Below the pieces are notes generated by a model that saw only the letters and a list, made by a program, of their open reading frames with translations, ran no database searches and was not told where the DNA came from. From NCBI RefSeq assembly GCF_001017435.1, contig NZ_CP011371.1:2108001-2172000 (forward strand): a stretch of 64,000 bases of DNA. Reading direction: 5' to 3'. Position 1 is the stretch's first letter. Each line of letters opens with the position of its first letter. Both the position numbers and the translations under genes were made by a program. The DNA is from Caldimonas brevitalea (lineage in GTDB: Bacteria > Pseudomonadota > Gammaproteobacteria > Burkholderiales > Burkholderiaceae_C). Positions 20,119 to 28,292 of the stretch are shown one piece after another.

Positions 20119-21600
20119 TCAGGCGGCGGGCCCGGCGCCAGCGCCAGGCTCGGGATTCAGCGTCAGCGCGAAGGCGGCGCGGTCGTGCGGGTGCATCGCA
20201 GTGGTCACGAGCACAGGCTGTTCCTCGCTGCGCACGCTTTCGGCGGCGAGCGCGAGGCAGCACAGGCCGCGGGCCACGCCCAGGTCGCCACAGGCGAGGC
20301 CGAGCCGGACCACCTGCTCGCCGGCGTCGAGGTCGGGCAGGTGCTGCAGCATCACGTCGGCCAGCTCGCTGCTGCGGCTGGCGCGCAGGTCGACGTCGCT
20401 GATGACGCGGCCGCATTGCGCCGGCTCGAGGGCGGCCGAACCCATCGCGGTTTCGGCGGCTTGTGCCAAGGTGCTGCCGTCGATGCGGCCTGCGGCGTCG
20501 GCCGACTTGTCGCGCCGGCGTATCGCCACCGGCTGCAGCCGTGGCACGCGGGCGGGGTCGGCCTGCGTGACCGGCCAGGTCGGGGTCGCCAGCAACACGG
20601 CGGCGCCGGCTTCGCCGGGCACCACACCCTTGGGTTGCCGGCTGGTCTGCAGCGCGCCCTCGCGCAGCAGCAGTTGCACGCGCGCTTCGTCCAGCGACGA
20701 GTCGCACGCCAGCGCCACCAGCAGGCCCGGACGCTGCTCGCGACGCCAGGCGGCAAACTGCTGCTCGACATGCACGAACAAGGCTTCGGCGCTGCCGGCG
20801 GCGTGCACCTGCACCTGCCACACGTCCTGTGGCAGCGGCTGGGCCTTCAGGGTGCGGTGCAACCACAGGCGTGCCAGCGCCTGCTCGGGTTCGCTCCAAT
20901 GCTGCGGCAGCGCCCACACCAGCGCCACGGCCGGTGCGAGACGCGCGCCGCGGCCGGGCGCCAGGCTGTCAGGCGGCAGCTGCTGGGCTTGCCACTCGGC
21001 GGCGCAGGCCTCGAGCACCTCCTGCAAGGGGGCTTCGAGCAATGCCAGTGCGCGCACGAAAGCCGGCGACGGCTCCAGGCCCTGCCACTGGGGCTGCCGC
21101 GCCACCAGGGCGGGCAGCAGGTCTTGCAGCGCGGCGTCGACCGGCGCGGTGTCGAGGTCGGCCGCACGTGCGGTCAACAGCGGGAAGCCCTCGTCGTCGC
21201 GCAGCTGCGGGTCGAGTTCGGGCAGCGTCTTGGCTTCGGCCAGCGCCGCCAGCGCGCCAGCGGCGTCGGTTGCGATCGACAGGGTCAGTGCCGAAGCCAG
21301 CACCAGTGCCGGTTGCGGCCTGTCCTGGGCGGCCGCGGTGGGCGCGGCGGCGCCCGCGGCAGAGGCAGAAGCAGCAGCCGCGCCGGCGGGCACGGCGACC
21401 GCCGTCCCGGCACGACGTGACAAGGCGCGCCGCCCGGCCCACAAAGCGACCACGGCCAGCAGCGGCAGCACCAGCAGGTAGAGCACCAGATCGCTGGTGG
21501 TCACCATGCGCTGGGTGCGTTGCCAGTGCCAGATCGTCAATGCCCAGACGGCCACCGTGACGGCGGCCATCAGGGCTACGAGCTTGAGTGATTTGTGCAT
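20119..21600 (-). CDS. Unrecognised two-helix membrane protein in the T6SS operon
   Basis: 493 residues, ATG 21600 preceded by a purine-rich GAGAG. Two transmembrane segments lie near the N-terminus (about residues 7-24 and 38-55), separated by a short loop (IWHWQRTQRMVTTSD); an Ala/Gly/Pro-rich linker follows and then a soluble domain of about 370 residues rich in Ala, Leu and Glu with motifs such as LVLASALTLSIATDAAGAL, EPEQALARLWLHRTL and LATPTWPVTQADPARVP. It sits 32 bp upstream of tssM and 22 bp downstream of the PAAR gene in one minus-strand run, so it is probably cotranscribed with the membrane complex. I do not recognise the family; an inner-membrane accessory role is an inference from position and topology. 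Confidence 0.7.
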   Translation of the reverse strand: MHKSLKLVALMAAVTVAVWALTIWHWQRTQRMVTTSDLVLYLLVLPLLAVVALWAGRRALSRRAGTAVAVPAGAAAASASAAGAAAPTAAAQDRPQPALVLASALTLSIATDAAGALAALAEAKTLPELDPQLRDDEGFPLLTARAADLDTAPVDAALQDLLPALVARQPQWQGLEPSPAFVRALALLEAPLQEVLEACAAEWQAQQLPPDSLAPGRGARLAPAVALVWALPQHWSEPEQALARLWLHRTLKAQPLPQDVWQVQVHAAGSAEALFVHVEQQFAAWRREQRPGLLVALACDSSLDEARVQLLLREGALQTSRQPKGVVPGEAGAAVLLATPTWPVTQADPARVPRLQPVAIRRRDKSADAAGRIDGSTLAQAAETAMGSAALEPAQCGRVISDVDLRASRSSELADVMLQHLPDLDAGEQVVRLGLACGDLGVARGLCCLALAAESVRSEEQPVLVTTAMHPHDRAAFALTLNPEPGAGAGPAA

Positions 21601-21622
21601 GCGGCGGCTCTCTGTCGCCGGC

Positions 21623-21892
21623 TCAGATGTCCGTGCTGTTGCTCTGGCTGGCGATCAAGGTGGCGCCGCAGGCGGTCTTGTCGCCGTGGCGGGCGGCGGG
21701 CTGGCCGTCCACCAGCATGGTCGGGTCGCCGGTGACGATGACGGTGGTGCCGCCATGGCCCTTCTTCGGGCAGGTCACCTTGTCGCCGACCCGCGCCAGC
21801 CGCTTGCCGTGCGTGTCGCTCGCGCCGGAGGCCTCGATCACGGTGCCCCCATGGCTGGTCTTGTCCCCAAGGACGATGAAAGGTTTTGCCAT
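21623..21892 (-). CDS. PAAR-domain spike-tip protein
   Basis: 89 residues, a single PAAR domain without extension. It has the family pattern: FIVLGDKTSHGGTVIEA near the start, VGDKVTCPKKGHGGTTVIVTGDPTM in the middle and ARHGDKTACGATLIAS at the end, with His and Cys residues that bind zinc at the tip. A strong ribosome-binding site (GGGAGGG) precedes the ATG at 21892. PAAR proteins sharpen the VgrG trimer and can link effectors to it; this one has no attached toxin domain. It is separated from vgrG by 15 kb and lies next to the tssM operon. Confidence 0.95.
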   Translation of the reverse strand: MAKPFIVLGDKTSHGGTVIEASGASDTHGKRLARVGDKVTCPKKGHGGTTVIVTGDPTMLVDGQPAARHGDKTACGATLIASQSNSTDI

Positions 21893-21964
21893 TGCTCAGT
21901 CCCTCCCTGCGCAACGAATATTCGTGTGCGCAGCAGTCTATCCAGGTTATCTAGTGACGTGTTA

Positions 21965-22828
21965 CTACTGGTTTCTAGGTTTAACACCTGGTCGCCGCAA
22001 TTCCACGTGCCCCAAATCTCGCATCTTCCACGCGCCGCCCCAGGTCAGCCCCAGTGATGCGGCGACTTCGCCGTACAGCTCGTAGCCCCGCATCGCCCAC
22101 GGGTCGCGCTCGCTGATCACGAGCTTGCCGTTGCGATAGAAGGCGCAGTCGGCCGCCAAACCGAACTGGTGGTAGCTCTGGTACGGCCCGGCGTGGGTCA
22201 CATGCGTGCCCATGTTCTGCAGCATGGCCTGCCGCTCGGGGCTGCGGTAGCCCTCCAGCAGCGCCATGTCGTAGCCATGCTGTTCCTTCATGATCTTGAA
22301 GGCCATCAGCAGGCGCTGGCGGAAATCGTGGTCGAGCAGTTCCCACTTGCGGTCGGCGCTGGACAGCAGCGGGCGGCTTTGCTGCACCTCGGCGGTGGTG
22401 AACACCTCGGGTGGCAGTGCTGGCGGGGCCACCAGCTGCTCGCCTTCCAGCAACTGGCCGACGAGGGTGGGGTTGTCGGCCAGGTCGACGTAGCCCTCCG
22501 GCTGGTGCCGGTCGCGCAGCAGATAGACCACGGTGGGCGGTATCAACAGCAGGGCCACGGCCGCGCTCCACAGGGGCCAGCGGCGGCGCATCCAGCTGAC
22601 GCCGGCACTCGCCGCGGCCGCCGCCTGTCGTGAGGTGTGGTCGCAACCGCGCTGCCAGCGTGAGGTGGACTGCCGGACCGCCGCACGGGTCGCGCCGGCC
22701 AGCAGGCCGAGTCGCGATGCCACCCAGGCGCGCGGCTCGGGCAGGAACACCAGACCGAGCAACGCGCAGGCGAGCACGAAATAAATCACGACTGCGGGCA
22801 GCATGAAATGGTAACCAAGGTTTTCCAC
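21965..22828 (-). CDS. Membrane-anchored M15-family peptidoglycan peptidase, TagX-like
   Basis: 287 residues from GTG 22828; ATG 22804 is an alternative and no clear ribosome-binding site separates them. Two membrane segments: residues 10-28 and about 86-103. The C-terminal half is an M15 peptidase of the VanY/phage endolysin type: EGYRSPERQ, then SYHQFGLAADCAF with zinc ligands H220 and D227, and LGHVELRRP with H274. In Acinetobacter the M15-type TagX is an L,D-endopeptidase that opens peptidoglycan for T6SS assembly; position and fold here suggest the same job. The N-terminal anchor places the catalytic domain in the periplasm. Expression may be separate from the PAAR gene, 72 bp downstream. 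Confidence 0.8.
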   Translation of the reverse strand: MENLGYHFMLPAVVIYFVLACALLGLVFLPEPRAWVASRLGLLAGATRAAVRQSTSRWQRGCDHTSRQAAAAASAGVSWMRRRWPLWSAAVALLLIPPTVVYLLRDRHQPEGYVDLADNPTLVGQLLEGEQLVAPPALPPEVFTTAEVQQSRPLLSSADRKWELLDHDFRQRLLMAFKIMKEQHGYDMALLEGYRSPERQAMLQNMGTHVTHAGPYQSYHQFGLAADCAFYRNGKLVISERDPWAMRGYELYGEVAASLGLTWGGAWKMRDLGHVELRRPGVKPRNQ

Positions 22829-22915
22829 AATGGGCTGCAGAAGCAGGCGTCTATAGAATCGCCTGCGCTTGCCAGGCGGTCATTCAGACCCGCCGGCTTC
22901 GAGGGAGAAAGTGGC

Positions 22916-23956
22916 TTGAACCACAACACCGAACCGCCCGAAAACGGGCCCTGGGCGCGACCGAGCTTGTTCGCCGACGACGCCGCCAATTCCCGCGACG
23001 CAGCGGCCGCAGAGCGTGGCCCCGTCAAGATCCTGTCCACCATCGACACGCGCAGCAAAGGCGCCGGGCGCGCCGCCCGCCGCTCGCCGTCGCGCGGGCC
23101 GCGCACGCCGTGGCGGGCCGGGCTGGCGGTGGTGGCGGTGGGCGCCGTGTTGGGCGCCGCGTACTGGGCCTTCAACGCGGGGAGCTTCGACGACGCAGCC
23201 GGCCCCATCGAGGTGGCGCAGCGGGACACACGGCCGGCCTCGCCGGCCAGCGCGGTTGCCGCGTCGGCCGCAGCGGTGGTTGCTGCGTCGCAGCCTGCCG
23301 CCCCCGCGGCAACCGATGCCGCCCCGACCGTGGCTGCTGCTGCAGAACCGCAGGCCGCGCGGATCGAGAACGTCGTGGTGGCGACGGCCGCCTCCGACGC
23401 TGTCGCTACAGCAGCGGCCAGCACCGCGTCGGCCTCTGCACAGGACCCCTTCTCTTCGCTGACACCGACACGCCAGACCCGCGCGACCAGCGGGGCCGCC
23501 GCGGCCTCGAAGGCCTCGGGCACGAAGGTGGCCTCGGCCGGCACGCCGGCGCAGCGCGTCTCGGCCAGCTCGGAGCCCGCCCGCGTCGCCAGCGCTGCCC
23601 CGGCCGCCAACCGCAAGGCGCCGGCCCGTGATGCGAATGCACGGCTCGACGCTGACATCGACTTGCTCGAAGCCATGGTGTCGCACATGGCCGGCCGCCG
23701 CGCCGCTGCGGTGCCGGTGCGTGCACCCGCGCCTGCAGTCGCGGCCGCCGTGACCGCCGGCAGTGCCCCGGCCGGTGCCGGGCGCGAGGTGGTGTTGCAG
23801 CAGGAACCGCCGCTGCCCACCAGCGAACTGGTGCGCCGCTGCATGACGCTGGGCTGGCTCGAGTCGCAGCTGTGCCGTGCACGCATCTGCTCAGGGCAGT
23901 GGGGCGTCGACGCCGCCTGCCCCACCGCGCAGCAGGACACCAACTTGCTGCGCTGA
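22916..23956 (+). CDS. Unrecognised single-pass membrane protein, T6SS-adjacent
   Basis: 346 residues if TTG 22916 is the start; a GAGGGAGAAAG ribosome-binding site lies just upstream, while the longer frame from 22808 has none and overlaps the divergent M15 gene. A basic N-terminal region (SPSRGPRTPWRAG) precedes one helix (LAVVAVGAVLGAAYWAF, about residues 75-91). A long Ala/Thr/Ser/Pro-rich segment (about 110-270) and a C-terminal domain with ELVRRCMTLGWLESQLCRARICSGQWG follow; the four cysteines there could form disulphides in the periplasm. It is convergent with tssL. No family is recognised; an envelope role is likely from topology. Confidence 0.6.
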   Translation: MNHNTEPPENGPWARPSLFADDAANSRDAAAAERGPVKILSTIDTRSKGAGRAARRSPSRGPRTPWRAGLAVVAVGAVLGAAYWAFNAGSFDDAAGPIEVAQRDTRPASPASAVAASAAAVVAASQPAAPAATDAAPTVAAAAEPQAARIENVVVATAASDAVATAAASTASASAQDPFSSLTPTRQTRATSGAAAASKASGTKVASAGTPAQRVSASSEPARVASAAPAANRKAPARDANARLDADIDLLEAMVSHMAGRRAAAVPVRAPAPAVAAAVTAGSAPAGAGREVVLQQEPPLPTSELVRRCMTLGWLESQLCRARICSGQWGVDAACPTAQQDTNLLR

Positions 23957-23974
23957 GGCGCAGCAGCAGCGTCG

Positions 23975-23995
23975 GGCCGTCGCGGCCTGACGGCC
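23975..23995. terminator. Weak hairpin between convergent genes
   Basis: A 7-bp inverted repeat (GGCCGTC at 23975-23981, GACGGCC at 23989-23995) with a 7-base loop lies between the ends of the plus-strand membrane-protein gene and minus-strand tssL. It has no T tract on either side, so termination activity is uncertain. Confidence 0.3.
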
Positions 23996-24035
23996 TCGTG
24001 CGGGCTGGGCTTCATCGTCGTCGCGTCCGGTCGGC

Positions 24036-24821
24036 TCAAGGCAACGTGATGGTCAAGTGGGCCGCCTTGGGCGGCAGCTTGATCAAGTCCTGGTAAGCCG
24101 ACAGCTCGCTGCGCGTGCTGCTGCCGAGCGACCAGCGCAGCCCCAGGAAGGCCACCAGGCCCAGCAGCGCAAACACCGACCCGATCACCCACAACGGGAC
24201 TTCGTTCTTCAGCGTGTGCCTCACCTGGTCGGGCGGCGCCCAATGCGGCGCGAAGCCGGCGCGCTGACCCTTCAGGTGCGAAATCTCGTCGCCGAGGCGG
24301 GCCGTCAGGTAGTTGAGCTTCTCGGTGCCTTCGAGCAGATACTTGCCCTGGAAGCCCAGCAGCAAACACATGTGGAACACCTCGAGCGTCTGCACGCGTG
24401 CAGCGCCCTGGCGGCGCAGCTCTTCGAGGCGCTCGAAGAAGTTCTCGCCGGCCAGTTGCTCACCGAAGAACTGCAGTTGCAGCGGTTGCCGCTCCCAGGC
24501 ATCGCGCACCTTGAACTGCGACATCAACACCGCCTCGTCGACCAGCGCGCAAAAGGCGTACTTGGCGAGATAGACGTCTTCGCTCGGCGCCTTGAGCCGG
24601 TCGGCACCACGCTCGAATTCCTTCAGGAAGTCCTTGACCTTCTCGCGGAACAGCTCGGCGTCGAGCGGCGCATGTTTGTTCTTCAGCAGGAACAACATGT
24701 AGAAGCCGTCGTACATCAGGTCGAGCAGCGTGCGAGCCTCGAGCGGCGAGCCGCTGCGGGCCATGACAGGCGCACCGCCTTGCGCGAACAGCGACGGCGG
24801 AGTGGTGGCGTTCGGGTTCAT
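24036..24821 (-). CDS. tssL: T6SS membrane-complex protein TssL (DotU/IcmH), short form
   Basis: 261 residues. The DotU signature is clear: LLDLMYDGFYMLFLLKNKHAP, KYAFCALVDEAVLMSQF, WERQPLQLQFFGEQLAGENFFERLEELR and EVFHMCLLLGFQGKYLL. A single transmembrane helix near the C-terminus (WVIGSVFALLGLVAFLGLRW) anchors it in the inner membrane. There is no C-terminal OmpA domain, so peptidoglycan anchoring must come from another protein, such as the OmpA-family protein at 14383-15228. It overlaps tssK by four bases (ATGA), so the two are translationally coupled. Confidence 0.95.
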   Translation of the reverse strand: MNPNATTPPSLFAQGGAPVMARSGSPLEARTLLDLMYDGFYMLFLLKNKHAPLDAELFREKVKDFLKEFERGADRLKAPSEDVYLAKYAFCALVDEAVLMSQFKVRDAWERQPLQLQFFGEQLAGENFFERLEELRRQGAARVQTLEVFHMCLLLGFQGKYLLEGTEKLNYLTARLGDEISHLKGQRAGFAPHWAPPDQVRHTLKNEVPLWVIGSVFALLGLVAFLGLRWSLGSSTRSELSAYQDLIKLPPKAAHLTITLP

Positions 24822-26167
24822 GAGTTGACTGCGATCAGTTCAAGCTTCAGTTCCGCCCAGCCCTGCGGCACGTAGATCGAGATGGCCTGCGCCTGCAGCA
24901 TGCGCTCGTACAGCGCGCCGCGCGGCTCGAGCGCGAAGTAATAGCTGCCCGGACGCACCGGGATGGCGGCCGGTACTTGCGGCGCGTGGCTGACGCGCAC
25001 GCCGGGCATGGCCGACAGCACCAGCTTGTCGACATCGTCCGGGGCACCGAGCTTGAAGCGCATCGGCACCGACTCGACCAGTTCGGCCGGCGGCATCGAC
25101 GCACTCACGCCCAGGTAGAGGCTGGTGGTCGGCGTGACCTGCTCGGAGTCGAGTCGGCCGAGGTGGAACGACGGCTTGGTCTCGTTCAGCGCGATCGAGA
25201 AGTAGCGCGTCGAGATGACCGTCTCGAGCAACTCGCGGATGATGTGGTCGAGCCGTGCAAAGGCCGGCCCGGGGTTGGCATGCTCATAGGCCGGCAGGTC
25301 GGCCAGCGTGAAGCCCTTGGAGAAGGTCAGCAGCGCGCCGGCGAGCTCGAGCAGGCCCTGGAACAAGCGCTCGGGGTGCAAGCCGGGGTGGCGCAGCAAA
25401 TGCGACAACGAGGCGAAGCTGGAACTGGCGGTGTGCAGCAACCAGAACGACGCGACGTCGCCCGAGCGGAACTCGATGATGTTCTTCGACGGCTCGCGAT
25501 GAAAGCCGTAGAGCGCGTCGACCTTGGCCTGCAGCACGTCGAGCAAACGACGCAGCGTCAAGTGCAGGGCGGGCGACGCCTGGATCGACACGCAAGGCGG
25601 CACGAAGCGGCCGTCGGCTTCGAAGCCACCGGTCGAGGTGCGGCGCACGCGCAGCGCCGGCAGGCTGACGAGGTGGTCGCGCGGCTCATGGTCGGCCAGC
25701 AGCCGGGCCGACTTCTTCAGCACCGCCACTTCGGCGTCCACCGCGTCGGTGTACCAGTCGGGCGCCGACTCGTTGCGCTGGAAGTAGCGCGCGCTGGTGT
25801 CGGGCGTTTCCTGCGGGCCGGTGAAGTTGCTGCCCATGCTGCGCAGCGGTGCCATCGCGAGGTGGAACACCACCTCGGTGCCGGCGCTGCCGAGCGACTC
25901 GAGCGAGACCGGCGGTGGCAGGTCGTCTTCAGCCGGCGCGCTGTAGAGCTCACCGTCCGGGAACACCACCTGCAGTTCCAGCAGGCGCAGCACGCCGGCC
26001 TGCAGCGCGTCGTTGTCGAGCTTCAGGTGGCGCACGCCCCATGCATACGGGTGCAGCACCCGCGCGAACTGCGCCAGGCGCCACTCGTGATACGCGTCTT
26101 GCCGCTGGAAATGCTGGGGCCGAAGAAAGAGGCCTTCACCCCAAAGTAGCTTGGCAGAATGAATCAA
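24818..26167 (-). CDS. tssK: T6SS baseplate protein TssK
   Basis: 449 residues, normal for the family. It begins LLWGEGLFLRPQHFQRQDAYHEW, the defining TssK N-terminus, and continues with RLLELQVVFPDGELY and VSLPALRVRRT. TssK links the baseplate (TssEFG) to the TssL-TssM membrane complex. The start is a TTG at 26167: the conserved N-terminus begins immediately there and no ATG lies in a suitable place. The stop overlaps tssL and the gene follows tssJ by 41 bp, in the order tssJ-tssK-tssL. Confidence 0.95.
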   Translation of the reverse strand: MIHSAKLLWGEGLFLRPQHFQRQDAYHEWRLAQFARVLHPYAWGVRHLKLDNDALQAGVLRLLELQVVFPDGELYSAPAEDDLPPPVSLESLGSAGTEVVFHLAMAPLRSMGSNFTGPQETPDTSARYFQRNESAPDWYTDAVDAEVAVLKKSARLLADHEPRDHLVSLPALRVRRTSTGGFEADGRFVPPCVSIQASPALHLTLRRLLDVLQAKVDALYGFHREPSKNIIEFRSGDVASFWLLHTASSSFASLSHLLRHPGLHPERLFQGLLELAGALLTFSKGFTLADLPAYEHANPGPAFARLDHIIRELLETVISTRYFSIALNETKPSFHLGRLDSEQVTPTTSLYLGVSASMPPAELVESVPMRFKLGAPDDVDKLVLSAMPGVRVSHAPQVPAAIPVRPGSYYFALEPRGALYERMLQAQAISIYVPQGWAELKLELIAVNS

Positions 26168-26208
26168 GGTTGTTTCTCACAGACGGGGGGCGCTGATCGC
26201 CTCCCGGT

Positions 26209-26841
26209 TCAAGGGCACTGCCCCGGGCTCATCGACGCGACGCTGCTGGCCGTGTTGACCGGCGCGCCCATCGACACGCTGAGGCTGCAGGCGTGGGCGC
26301 CCATCGTGATGCCGGTCTTTTGTGCCGGCTCGGCGGCGAAGGCGTATTTCCAGCGCTGCGGCGCGGGCGCCCGAAGCAGTGCCACCACACCGATGTAGGA
26401 CGCTTCGCGGTCGACCTTGTCTTGCGTTTCGTAGCGTTGCCCTGGCACCAACTGCAGGTCGCGAACTTCGACCACATCGTCGCCCAGGTGTTCTTTTTCG
26501 CGCGCCGGGTTGCCAAAGGCGTCGTAAGGCGTGCTGAGGAACGCGTCTGCACTCTTCAGCTTGTAGATGCGCATGACCAGCGACAGCGATTGCCCACTCG
26601 GGTCGACATTGAGCGAATCGCTGGCCTGGATGCGCAGCGTCACACGCCGCGCGGGCAGGGCGCTGTCGGGCAACTCGGGCGCCTTCTTGACCAGCCCCGT
26701 CACCTGCAGTGCCTTGTCTTTCGCATTGCCCACGGCCTCTACGGCCTTGCCCGCCGTCTCGCAACCGGCGAGCACGAGCAGGCCGGTCACGAGGAAACCC
26801 CGCGTGATCAACCGTTCGAGTTGTCCCGTGCGTGACTGCAT
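26209..26841 (-). CDS. tssJ: T6SS outer-membrane lipoprotein TssJ (SciN)
   Basis: 210 residues from ATG 26841; an AGGGAAGG box lies about 10 bases upstream and the preceding codon is TTG. A lipobox LAGC with Cys27 follows the hydrophobic stretch FLVTGLLVL. The mature part is a transthyretin-like TssJ domain: VTLRIQASDSLNVDPSGQSLSLVMRIYKL, DAFLSTPYDAFG and VRDLQLVPGQRYETQ, with YIGVVALLR near the end. TssJ holds TssM at the outer membrane. First gene of the minus-strand tssJKL operon, divergent from the tssB operon. Confidence 0.92.
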   Translation of the reverse strand: MQSRTGQLERLITRGFLVTGLLVLAGCETAGKAVEAVGNAKDKALQVTGLVKKAPELPDSALPARRVTLRIQASDSLNVDPSGQSLSLVMRIYKLKSADAFLSTPYDAFGNPAREKEHLGDDVVEVRDLQLVPGQRYETQDKVDREASYIGVVALLRAPAPQRWKYAFAAEPAQKTGITMGAHACSLSVSMGAPVNTASSVASMSPGQCP

Positions 26842-27119
26842 CAACCGACCTTCCCTCAGCCCTTGCTTGTTCGCGATGTTGCGACTTGGCGCGGCAGTTT
26901 AGCGGCGGGGTTTTGATCGCGCACCCCCTCCATTGGATGGACCTACGTGAGTTGCGGTAGCAATGCGCAAATAGTTGTAACACACCCAAAGAGGGGGGTG
27001 CGATCGGTTAAGGAGATGCGTTCTAATCCGCTGCGAAACGACGTACAGCGCTCTGCACACGGCAGCTGCACGCGGCAAGAGCAACAGTGAAGCAGTGAAG
27101 AATTGGTGAGGGGGTCTCC
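26842..27119. promoter_or_regulatory. Divergent promoter region between tssJKL and the tssBC operon
   Basis: A 278-bp gap between the two back-to-back T6SS operons must carry both promoters. The part from about 26935 to 27010 is locally AT-richer (AATGCGCAAATAGTTGTAAC). I could not assign a convincing sigma-70 or sigma-54 element, so only the region is called. Confidence 0.45.
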
Positions 27120-27752
27120 TTGTCAGACCAGATGAAACGCGGGCGTTCGCTCGCAGCGACGCTACTTTTGGTGGGTTTTCTTGCGGGTTGCATGACGACC
27201 GCACCCAAGAACGACAAACCGCCGGTCGTGGATCTCCAGCAAACGCTGGACGAAGCCAACGCCGCACAACAGCGCAACGACAACAACAAGGCTTTGTCGC
27301 TCCTCAGCGAGGCAGCACAGGCCCATCCCGGCAGCAAGCAGCCGTGGTTGCGCACGGCTCAATTGCAGTTCGAAGCGATGAACTACGGGGCCGCCATCGT
27401 GGCAGCCCAGGAAGTTCTGCAGCGCGACACCAGCGACCTCACCGCCCGCAGCATCATCGCGGTCAGCGGCCTGAGGGCGTCTGCCGCCGCGCTGGCTCAT
27501 TTGCGCCAGGCGAATTCGGTCAACGGCTCCACCCGGACCGAAGCCGAAGTCCTGGCTCGCACGATCCGCGAGGCACTGGGCGAGCCCGTGCTGGTGCCTC
27601 CGCCGCCCGGCAGCCGTGCCGGTAACTCATCTCAGGGGGGCAGCACCCGCCGCGCACCTCGCGCCGCACCGGCAGCCCAGCCACCGGTCGAAGCGCCGCC
27701 CCAACAGCCTGCAAGCACCGGGGGCCGCAACCCCTTCGGCGCCTTGCAATGA
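27120..27752 (+). CDS. T6SS-associated TPR lipoprotein upstream of tssB
   Basis: 210 residues. The start is best placed at TTG 27120 because a GAGGGGG ribosome-binding site ends about six bases upstream; ATG 27132 would be 17 bases away. A lipobox LAGC (Cys24) follows LAATLLLVGF. The mature protein has TPR-like helices (LQQTLDEANAAQQRNDNNKALSLLSEAA, PWLRTAQLQFEAMNYGAAIVAAQEVL) and a Pro/Ala-rich C-terminal tail. A similar small lipoprotein commonly precedes tssB in Burkholderiales T6SS loci; its role there is not well defined. tssB follows after 21 bp, so this is likely the first gene of the tssB-tssC-hcp operon. Confidence 0.75.
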   Translation: MSDQMKRGRSLAATLLLVGFLAGCMTTAPKNDKPPVVDLQQTLDEANAAQQRNDNNKALSLLSEAAQAHPGSKQPWLRTAQLQFEAMNYGAAIVAAQEVLQRDTSDLTARSIIAVSGLRASAAALAHLRQANSVNGSTRTEAEVLARTIREALGEPVLVPPPPGSRAGNSSQGGSTRRAPRAAPAAQPPVEAPPQQPASTGGRNPFGALQ

Positions 27753-27773
27753 CCCAGAACTGAAGGAATCACC

Positions 27774-28289
27774 ATGGCCAAGAAAGACAGTGTCCAGAAG
27801 CGCCTCGAGAAGGTCCGCCCGCCCCGCGTGCAGCTGACCTATGACGTCGAAATCGGCGACGCCATCGAGCAGAAGGAAATTCCTTTCGTCACGGGCGTGC
27901 TGGGCGATTTCACAGGCCAAGCCAATCCCGACAAGCCGCAGCCGCGTCTGAAAGACCGCAAGTTCGTCAATGTCGACCTCGACAACTTCGACGAAGTGAT
28001 GGCAGGCATGGCGCCCGCTGCGTCGTATCGCGTCAAGAACAAGCTGAGCCCCGAGGGTGGCGAGTTCGCGGTCAACCTCGAGTTCAACAAGCTCGAAGAC
28101 TTCCGTCCCGAGAACGTGGTCGAGCAGGTCGAGCCGCTGCGCAAGCTGCTGGAGGCCCGCACCAAGCTGGCCGACCTGCGCAACAAGCTGGCCGGCAACG
28201 AGAAGCTCGAAGACCTGCTGGGCGAAGTGTTGAGCAACACCGAGCGCCTGCAGCAGCTGGGCCAGGAAACCAAGCAGGACAAGGAGTAA
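27774..28289 (+). CDS. tssB: T6SS contractile sheath small subunit TssB (VipA)
   Basis: 171 residues. Family motifs: SVQKRLEKVRPPRVQLTYDV, EIPFVTGVLGDFTG, LKDRKFVNVDLDNFDEVM and LEFNKLEDFRPENVVEQV, then a C-terminal helix that docks into TssC. Together with TssC it builds the sheath whose contraction drives the Hcp tube. AAGGA precedes the ATG. The tssC ribosome-binding site is embedded in the end of this gene (AAGGAG before the stop). Confidence 0.97.
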   Translation: MAKKDSVQKRLEKVRPPRVQLTYDVEIGDAIEQKEIPFVTGVLGDFTGQANPDKPQPRLKDRKFVNVDLDNFDEVMAGMAPAASYRVKNKLSPEGGEFAVNLEFNKLEDFRPENVVEQVEPLRKLLEARTKLADLRNKLAGNEKLEDLLGEVLSNTERLQQLGQETKQDKE

Positions 28290-28292
28290 GCC

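Noticed and set aside
26842..27119. Sigma-54 promoter in the T6SS divergent region
   Set aside because: A TGGC element near 26885 lacks the matching GC element at the required spacing.
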